Source: Globomyces pollinis-pini (Eukaryota > Chytridiomycota > Chytridiomycetes > Rhizophydiales > Globomycetaceae). Taken from it: a stretch of 64,000 bases of DNA. Shown piece after piece: positions 58,455-64,000 of this stretch (the stretch's first letter is position 1; every line of letters begins with the position of its first letter). The notes beneath the pieces are model-generated. The model was given only the letters and a program-made list of their open reading frames with translations, was not told the origin of the DNA and did not search any database. Both the position numbers and the translations under genes were made by a program. The DNA lies in NCBI GenBank assembly GCA_025399215.1, contig MU621105.1:61367-125366 (forward strand), given 5' to 3'.

Positions 58455-58712
58455 TTAAAACCACCAATTTGATTTCCTACTTTTCTCTAATACTTTTGAT
58501 TCTTCACTCTTTAATTTTAATTCATCTCTTTTTACTTTTAATTGATCCAAATCTAACTGCATATCTGTTTGAATAAAATCCAGTTGTAATTTTGATCTAA
58601 AATATTGTAATCCTACGAATCCCATTGTAGAAAACAGTAAAAAGGATGCTAAAGGCATTCCATATTTAAACGTAAAACCAGAAGGTGTTGAAGAATGTCT
58701 TCGATTTGTCAT
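58455..58712 (-). CDS. Small single-span mitochondrial protein, COX16-like
   Basis: Starts ATG 58712 (MTNRRHSSTPSGFTFKYGMP) and, as one exon, ends TAA at 58455, giving 85 residues. There is an N-terminal Arg/Ser stretch, one hydrophobic helix (FLLFSTMGFVGLQYF), then a charged helix with LDQLKVKRDELKLKSEE. The FKYGMP-helix-charged coil layout matches COX16, an inner-membrane chaperone of cytochrome oxidase CuA site assembly. A 17-nt GT...AG run near the stop could alter the last residues, but is very short. Divergent from the next gene, with 31 bases between the ATGs. Confidence 0.5.
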   Translation of the reverse strand: MTNRRHSSTPSGFTFKYGMPLASFLLFSTMGFVGLQYFRSKLQLDFIQTDMQLDLDQLKVKRDELKLKSEESKVLEKSRKSNWWF

Positions 58713-58743
58713 CAAATTTTTTTTTGTTTTGAATCAAAGAAAA

Positions 58744-59124
58744 ATGACAATCTTACGAATCTTAAAAGTGAATGGTTTAAATCCTTATTTGAAATCATTC
58801 AAGTCCAATTCTATTTTCCATTTACCAAAAAAGCAATATTCAACCAGGAATCCAATCATGTTATTCAATTGGTCAAAAATATTTCAATCTGCAAAATCAA
58901 TGGGTTCTAAATTCTCTAATATGCAATATTCTCTATTTCAGATATTCTTATGGTTCACTGTTGCTTCTCTTGGTATAGAATTACAACAGAATGTTAACGA
59001 AATTAATGAATTGAAATTAAATTGGGATGCTAAAAGGAAAGTATTATTAAATGAAATAGATGGCTATCAATTAGCAAATGGTCCTGCTCCTGATGATATC
59101 TCCAATCCATTGGGGTTGTATTAA
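58744..59124 (+). CDS. Small presequence-bearing inner-membrane-type protein, unidentified
   Basis: Single exon, ATG 58744 to TAA 59124, 126 residues. Starts with a basic amphipathic stretch (MTILRILKVNGLNPYLKSF) ending KKQYSTRN, a typical mitochondrial cleavage context (x-Tyr-Ser-Thr). One helix, SLFQIFLWFTVASLGIEL, then a short charged coiled coil (NVNEINELKLNWDAKRK) and a Gly/Pro-rich C-terminus. Not recognised. Its divergent arrangement with the COX16-like gene, and the same layout of one helix plus charged coil, suggest both are small assembly factors or subunits of respiratory-chain complexes. Confidence 0.6.
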   Translation: MTILRILKVNGLNPYLKSFKSNSIFHLPKKQYSTRNPIMLFNWSKIFQSAKSMGSKFSNMQYSLFQIFLWFTVASLGIELQQNVNEINELKLNWDAKRKVLLNEIDGYQLANGPAPDDISNPLGLY

Positions 59125-59193
59125 ACACTTAATTTATGAACAAATATCGACTTTAAACACCAGATTTAATAAAAGAAGTTTATTTATCGATAT

Positions 59194-59688
59194 TCATTGA
59201 AGTCGGGCTTGTTTCTCTTGAATACCATGAAGATAATCAGCTTTCTTTGCAGCAGCCAATTCGTCTTTAAGGATTTCTTCATGAGATTGTAAAGTTGCTT
59301 GAGAAGATCCAATGGCATCCATAACAGTTTTATGTAATCGAACCTTTTCAACATGATCATTAAATTCATGAGCAATGGCTGACTTTTTCTGTAACGTTTC
59401 TTCACGAATTAGTTTTGCATGATCATGTCGATCTGCTTCAACTAATGACGATTCTCGTGTGAGAACTTCTCTTTCTTGATCCAATCGTTCTCTGGATTTA
59501 TTTAAATCTCTGGATGACCATTCAGAAGCAGTAGCTCTAATATTTTCAATAGATTGTTGATGTAGTAATTGGGCCCGTTCGAGTTTTTCAGCGGTTGATC
59601 TTGCTAATAATTCCGCTTGTTCTTGTTCAGCTTCTGTAATAGACTCTCTCCTTGCTCTTGCAGCTTCTTGATGTGATTCAAAGTTCAT
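59194..59688 (-). CDS. Charged helical protein A, unidentified
   Basis: Start at ATG 59688 (MNFESHQEAARARRESI); the frame upstream starts at TTG. Stop TGA at 59194; 164 residues, one exon. It is almost entirely Glu/Lys/Arg/Ala/Leu heptad-like helix without hydrophobic core, with an SLVEADRHDHAKLI middle. It ends LHGIQEKQARLQ, similar to the end of the next gene (HIIKKQAHLQGRE). Because the downstream neighbour on the same strand has the same style, the two may be tandem relatives. Function unknown; flagellar or cytoskeletal coiled-coil is a guess. Confidence 0.6.
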   Translation of the reverse strand: MNFESHQEAARARRESITEAEQEQAELLARSTAEKLERAQLLHQQSIENIRATASEWSSRDLNKSRERLDQEREVLTRESSLVEADRHDHAKLIREETLQKKSAIAHEFNDHVEKVRLHKTVMDAIGSSQATLQSHEEILKDELAAAKKADYLHGIQEKQARLQ

Positions 59689-59861
59689 TTTTTCAAAATA
59701 ATACGTAGATCTGAAGAATTCAGGCAGATGACACGGTTTATAAACAAGCGCATGAGTCAATGTAAGTCATCATCCTAACATAACAATGGATTATAAATGA
59801 GTCAAAATGATTTGACAATTTGAATTTTATTTGAACAATAGTAGAAGTAAGTTATACCAGA

Positions 59862-60418
59862 TTACTCTCTTCCCTGTAGATGAGCTTGTTTTTTGATAAT
59901 ATGCAAGATATGAGTGTTTCGATTGTATTCAGCAGTACGTTCCTTCAAAGTTTCCTTTTCAATTCTCAATTTCTTTTCATCTAAAGCATTTGTTTGTAAA
60001 ATTTGTTTACGTTCTTTCACTACATTCAACGATTCCGTACAAGTTCTTGCTAATTCTGATTTTTGATCATTCATATGCTTCTTTAACAAAATTGCATGTT
60101 GATGTTTATCTCGTTTAATGGATGTATTTTCCAATAGATTTACTTCTTGACTTGTTTCCAATTTATGTTTGGTTTCATTAACTTGCTTACCAATCACATA
60201 AGCTTTATGAGCAATTTGAGAAATGGTTTCTAACCTTCTGGCTTTTTGTTGAGTTGCTCGATGTATTTTTAATCCAACAGTTCTAGAAAGCTTAATGGTG
60301 TCATTATCAAATTGTTCGGTAAGAATTTCTTTCCGAGCATTAACTCTATTCTCATGGGATGGATATCTACCAACATCTTTCATATCTTTTGAATTTGAAG
60401 AGTTTTGAAATGGTATCA
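59862..60418 (-). CDS. Charged helical protein B, unidentified
   Basis: Start ATG 60418 (MIPFQNSSNSKDMKDVGRY), stop TAA at 59862; 185 residues, one exon. Nearly all charged helix (RATQQKARRLETISQIAH, EVNLLENTSIKRDKH, KERKQILQTNALDEKKLRIE), ends LHIIKKQAHLQGRE. An upstream open frame to 60524 lacks an ATG. Shares the ILHxIxxKQAxLQ end with protein A, 173 bases away on the same strand. Confidence 0.6.
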
Positions 60419-61056
60419 TATTTTTTAAAAGACAATGTCGTGGAGTTCTACTATTTGTTATCCAAGATAAATTTGAAGCATTAGAGGCAACAATTTTGAT
60501 TATGATAACGTGTTGTAAATTCAAATGAAATGGACATGATTGTATTTAGTAAACACGTCTTAGAGTATGGTGAAGTAAAAATAAAACTACAACAATACAA
60601 AGAACATTCAAGTACTAAGATATTTATATACATCACACATTCAAAACTGTATATTGACATAGATTTACGAGAACGAATCTTGAGGAACTGAAAAGGTTTC
60701 CCATCTTTATTGATGCAAATCGGACTAGGAGGAGCATTGCTATTGGAAATTGGTGCTCACATTTGAAGTTTCCGAAGGTCAAGTCAAAAGAAGATGAGGA
60801 CCAATTTTGGTAATTATTTTTTTGCAACATTGATTGCAAATCACTTTCATGTAGCCAATCACATCAAAGTCTGGAACTTTTGATTGCTTTTGAGATGCTG
60901 GACAGAGTGACCTTCGGCAACTCCGGATCCTGTCTTCACCTGTCTTCAAATACTGTTGACATTTTTTAAAGGATAGACTATCACTCAGATTTTAAAACTT
61001 ATCAACGAAACTATGGGAAATCAACGCAAGCCTGACATTTAGTCATTGAAGCAAGA
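60419..61056. other. Gene-free or undecided stretch
   Basis: On the minus strand a frame near 60780-60990 reads SCRRSLCPASQKQSKVPDF and CNQCCKKI with several Cys, but it has no ATG before a stop and would need undetected introns to extend to the ICINKDGKPFQFLKI frame at 60650-60720. I leave it unassigned; it may be a decayed or spliced small gene. No RNA gene seen. Confidence 0.3.
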
Positions 61057-61556
61057 ATGCCCAGGAGTGGATTTCAGTATCCCATGATAAATCTTTCACT
61101 GCTGATCACTATATTATTCAGCACCTCAACTATTACTTGGGACATTATTAGAAAATCAGAAAGAATTACAACTAGCAAAGTATTGGACTTTGTTAAAGCT
61201 GACTTTAAAGACGTGCTTGCCAATCACTCGCACCCAGTTTTTGGCATATCTACGATGTACCGAAGCATTCGCTGACGACTTTATGGAAGCTTAGTCAACC
61301 CACTTTGCTGTTCCATTCAAGCCTATGGAATTCAAGAAACTATCAAACTGAGGCAGTCCCTTTCAGAGTGGGTTAGTGCTAAGAACGAAGTTATAAAAGT
61401 GTATGAAGAAGAGGTGGTATATCCTCGAAAAACAATGGGTAAGTAAGTAAAATCAACCCACAAATTACTAGTGAGTTGGATAAGTATCAGAGATTATTTA
61501 TTAGGTGTCGTATTTTTACTGCTTACGTGTATGAAATGCAATTATTAAATATAAAG
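61057..61556 (+). CDS. Doubtful spliced gene, small membrane protein
   Basis: Not recognised. ATG 61057 opens a frame with a hydrophobic helix (INLSLLITILFSTSTITW). Taking introns GTGCTTGCC...CCCAG (25 nt, about 61212-61236), GTCAAC...TTCAAG (28 nt, about 61293-61320), GTTAGT...AAAAG (28 nt, about 61371-61398) and one at about 61440-61471 keeps a continuous frame that passes FLAYLRCTEAFADDFMEA and VVYEEEVVYPRKTM and ends in a second hydrophobic helix (DYLLGVVFLLLTC) with TAA near 61556. All sizes fit the local intron distribution, but such GT...AG pairs occur by chance in AT-rich DNA. Treat as a hypothesis. Confidence 0.3.
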
Positions 61557-61820
61557 ATCATATTTTTAATAAAGATCGAATTAGATCAAAGACAGCTGAG
61601 ATGCAGTTTTTCACACAGACATAAAATAACTAAACACAGAGTATCAACAACACCAACAAGCACGTATAATTCCAGTCAGTATATCCATTACTATTGAATA
61701 TTGAGTTGGTTCCAACTCCTCCACTATCACTTCAAATTCTGTGGCTGGTGAAAGCCAAGTGTGACTTTGTAGTTTTTTCCTTCTTTCTTTGATCTCATTC
61801 CAACAAGTTACTTTTATCCA

Positions 61821-62648
61821 ATGGATTTTATAAACTCGATTTTAAATTGGTTGAGAAGCCTTTTCTTCAAACAAGGTGAAGAATTAGAATCCGTTAATGA
61901 CTAGGTTTGTCCTAGGTTTTTCATATCAGAAATGGAATTGACTTTGGTTGGATTACAAAATTCTGGAAAGGTTTGTTTTCTAATGTATTTTATACTGGTT
62001 TAGGTACAAAAGTTTTGTTTGACTGTTTACTTTAGACGACACTAGTTAATGTATTGGCAGTATGGATTTAATTATCACAAAAATATTTATTTTTTAGAAT
62101 GGCCATTTCACTGAGGATATGATTCCTACAGGTATTTACTACTCATTTCGTTTATTTTCATAGTCGGTTTTAATATGAGGTTTACATTCTTTTGGAGCCC
62201 TAATCAGTAGAAAAGTGACAAAAGGAGCAGTAGTAATGAAACTTTGGGATATCGGTGGTCAAGCTAGGTTAGAGTTTTTATAATATTAATTGGAATAGAT
62301 TCCGTGGAATGTGGGAACGTTACTGTAGAGGTAATAGGTTTTGCCATAACAAAAGGCGCAAATGCAATTGTCTATGTTGTGGATGCAGCAGATCATGCAA
62401 AATTACCATCATCAAAAACTGAATTCCATACTTTAATGGAAAAACCAGTGCTAAGAGGAATACCATTATTAGTGTTAGGAAACAAGAATGATTTGCCAGA
62501 TGCTCTCGATGTGGATGAAATTATCGAAGCGTTCAGTCTGAACTCTATCACAGATAGAGAAGTTGCTTGTTACTCGATTTCAGCTAAAAATGCTACAAAT
62601 ATTGATGCGGTTTTACAATGGTTAACTAAACATGCATCATCACATTAA
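61821..62648 (+). CDS. ARL8: ARL8-type small GTPase (lysosome/vesicle motility)
   Basis: Starts ATG 61821 (MDFINSILNWLRSLFFKQ) and ends TAA 62648; seven introns in under 600 bases, with coding exons of 24 nt (62036-62059), 34 nt (62098-62131) and 16 nt (62164-62179). Spliced protein, about 184 residues, follows human ARL8A/B: EMELTLVGLQNSGKTT (P-loop, GxxxxGKT), FTEDMIPTVGFNMRKVTKG (switch I), [20 protein letters not shown] (switch II with WDxGGQ), VLGNKNDLP (NKxD) and SISAKN (SAK). The N-terminal hydrophobic helix for membrane binding is kept. ARL8 drives kinesin-linked lysosome movement. The microexon uses an acceptor TCAGTAG just before AAAAGTG to regain NMRKVTKG. Confidence 0.96.
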
Positions 62649-62784
62649 TGAAAATAAATAGTTGCAAAGTTTTTTACAGGACGTTGGTTGGTTTATCATT
62701 CTTGTGTTTACATGTTTGTGTTTTTCGAGTTATTATTGAATTGATCAAAAGATTAAGATTAAACAGTTTATTAAATTACAAAAA

Positions 62785-63204
62785 TTAAACTCCACCTTTT
62801 GCACCACCACATTCCTTTTTAGTAAAGTTTTTCCCACCACATTCTGGTTTTGAGACCCGTTTCTTTACAAATTTAAGTCCTTTAGAAAAATCAGGAGCGG
62901 TACCATCTCTACAAGTTTGAACACCTTTTAGAGCATCTGGAGCACGACATAATTGACCATCTGAGCATCCTGTACAACATTCTTCATCTTTGGTGGATTT
63001 GGCAGTTGTGAATTTTGTACCTTTACATTTATTATCAAATGAAGCAAATTGACGACCACCTAGTTTTGAAGTACTAGTTTTTGAATCTTGACATTGACCA
63101 GGGACTTTTCTTGAAGAACCTTTTGGACAATTTCCATTTTGTGGTAAAGAAACCACAGATGATATTGATAGAGCAACAAGGACAATAGAAATGAATTTGA
63201 ACAT
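62785..63204 (-). CDS. Small secreted cysteine-rich protein
   Basis: Single exon, 139 residues, ATG 63204 to TAA at 62785. N-terminal signal peptide (MFKFISIVLVALSISSVVSLP) with cleavage expected after about residue 19-20. The mature chain is basic and has ten Cys (NGNC, GQC, NKC, EECC, TGC, QLC, QTC, PEC, KEC), so five disulfides are possible, plus Gly/Lys-rich patches (KECGGAKGGV). There is no motif I know (not hydrophobin spacing). Likely extracellular; an interaction or cell-wall role is plausible. Confidence 0.75.
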   Translation of the reverse strand: MFKFISIVLVALSISSVVSLPQNGNCPKGSSRKVPGQCQDSKTSTSKLGGRQFASFDNKCKGTKFTTAKSTKDEECCTGCSDGQLCRAPDALKGVQTCRDGTAPDFSKGLKFVKKRVSKPECGGKNFTKKECGGAKGGV

Positions 63205-63725
63205 TTTGAATGGAAATTCTGATCAATTCTTGTCATCATTTATACTCTGTGTAGGTGGCTCCACTGTTCAGCCAAACACACTAAAAACAAAGGAAGGTTT
63301 GAAAAGTGATTGAGACCCATGTTTTACATAAAGTGCTTGTGAAGCAATAGATGATACTGTGCCTTCTAGGTTTGATATTCATGATTGTCTGGTATGGGAC
63401 AAGTTATTAATGATAGATTATTATATCTTTATTATTATATACCAAGACCATTAACAATTTAGTTAGAACCATTGTGAAATGCCGGAAGAACTGTGAAACA
63501 GTTCATAAAGGCTACAGAAACTTGCCCCCTGTATGAGTCATTCATTCATATGTAAGTATCGCCTTGCCCTTACTAAATACCCATCTTACACAGGCCAAAA
63601 GAAACTGTTGATAGTTGGACTAAAGACTTTTAGAATCAAGACTCTAAATCCATTTTGGCAATATTGCAGGTCCCGAAATGATTGAACAATAAAATTGAAA
63701 ACTTGAACTGATAATTTTATATTAA
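63205..63725. other. Gene-free stretch
   Basis: The 520 bases between the secreted protein's promoter side and the stop of the last gene contain no frame of note, no tRNA-like cloverleaf and no repeat that I can see. The secreted gene's promoter must be in its left part (63205 onwards). Confidence 0.3.
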
Positions 63726-64000
63726 TTATAAGAACTGACCAAAAGTAACTACACCGGTATTAGCGTCAACAGTAATTTCTCGTAGATTAGGTTGCTGATT
63801 CATATAATGAACCACCAAAAGAAGCCTTTTGGTAACCTCATCTTCTGTCTTTAGCTTCTTCATAGCTTGATAAAGATCATCCATTTGATCGCTAACGTCT
63901 CGTTTTCGCTTTTGAAAGCCCAACAAAGTACTATCAGCTACTATTTAGTTTTCTAAATTACCTAGAATAGCTGATGTACCAACACCTCCAGCAGTGGATA
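63726..64000 (-). CDS. 3' part of an unidentified gene (start beyond window)
   Basis: Leftward gene whose 5' end is outside the window. The visible last exon reads VADSTLLGFQKRKRDVSDQM ... KRLLLVVHYMNQQPNLREI ... and ends GVVTFGQFL, stop at 63726. A 21-nt GT...AG intron (about 63939-63959) joins it to a TAGGVGTSAIL segment. Predominantly charged helix followed by a short beta-like end; no family recognised. Confidence 0.4.

Noticed and set aside
60419..61056. Possible transposase remnant
   Set aside because: Frames on both strands are broken, but no terminal repeats, DDE/RT signatures or target duplications are visible; left as undecided sequence.
61476..61697. 73-residue plus-strand open frame
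   Set aside because: Low-information, overlaps the end of the tentative membrane protein and shows no conserved features.
1..64000. tRNA, rRNA, CRISPR or prophage-like elements
   Set aside because: The intergenic regions were read for cloverleaf-like arms, regular spaced repeats and integrase-like frames; none was convincing, and the window is plainly eukaryotic nuclear DNA.

Overview
This is a gene-dense, AT-rich nuclear segment from a small-genome eukaryote, most likely a zoosporic (flagellated) fungus or a close relative of the chytrid / Rozella / aphelid grade. Two kinds of evidence support that. (1) Flagellum genes: a B9-domain transition-zone protein, DRC9/IQCG, the dynein-arm assembly factor DNAAF6/PIH1D3, the CFAP73/CCDC42-type coiled-coil protein, and a six-RGS-domain protein. 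(2) Fungal-style genes: a peroxisomal multifunctional enzyme with two dehydrogenase domains, a PaxU-like hydrolase, a GT34 glycosyltransferase and a GATA factor. TAA, TAG and TGA all act as stops, so the code is standard. I cannot name the species from this window.

About 40 protein genes occupy 64 kb, on both strands, with gaps usually of 30-300 bases. Most genes are cut by very short GT-AG introns, mostly 24-36 nt, so a single gene often appears as several short open frames; the spans below are spliced gene models worked out by hand. I found no tRNA, rRNA, CRISPR or intact mobile element.

Layout. 0-4.3 kb: 3' end of an unidentified gene, then leftward POT1 (telomere), NUFIP1-like (snoRNP assembly) and B9D1 (cilium). 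4.6-9.4 kb: mitoribosomal DAP3/mS29, PaxU-like hydrolase, TRIC-like channel, SNX3. 9.5-20.7 kb: DRC9, CSC1/TMEM63 channel, APC1, RPF2. 20.8-24.1 kb: a leftward trio of an unknown Trp-containing protein, DNAAF6 and CFAP73-like, probably a flagellar neighbourhood. 24.3-32.2 kb: PARP with unusual zinc fingers, GATA factor, UBE3D-like E3, NIPA Mg transporter 1, nucleotide-sugar transporter. 32.6-36.5 kb: GT34-GT25 fusion and a coiled-coil protein. 36.5-40.8 kb: the six-RGS protein. 40.8-47.4 kb: histidine phosphatase, Fox2-type multifunctional beta-oxidation enzyme, GPI-like carboxypeptidase. 47.4-54.7 kb: two more NIPA paralogues, PDP-type phosphatase, RBM5/10-like splicing factor, PIG-P. 54.8-64 kb: multipass membrane protein, BTB protein, two small mitochondrial-type proteins, two charged helical proteins, a doubtful spliced gene, ARL8, a secreted Cys-rich protein and the 3' part of an unknown gene.

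Most genes are housekeeping (telomere, APC/C, ribosome, splicing, GPI anchor, endosome/lysosome, peroxisome, mitochondria) interspersed with flagellar genes. The most unusual objects are the six-RGS gene with the same two introns in every repeat, the two-glycosyltransferase fusion, the PARP with three C-x4-C...C-x3-H fingers and a 20-nt frame break, the peroxisomal enzyme that combines fungal (two SDR) and animal (SCP2) layouts, the in-frame TGA in the carboxypeptidase, and the 16-nt microexon in ARL8.
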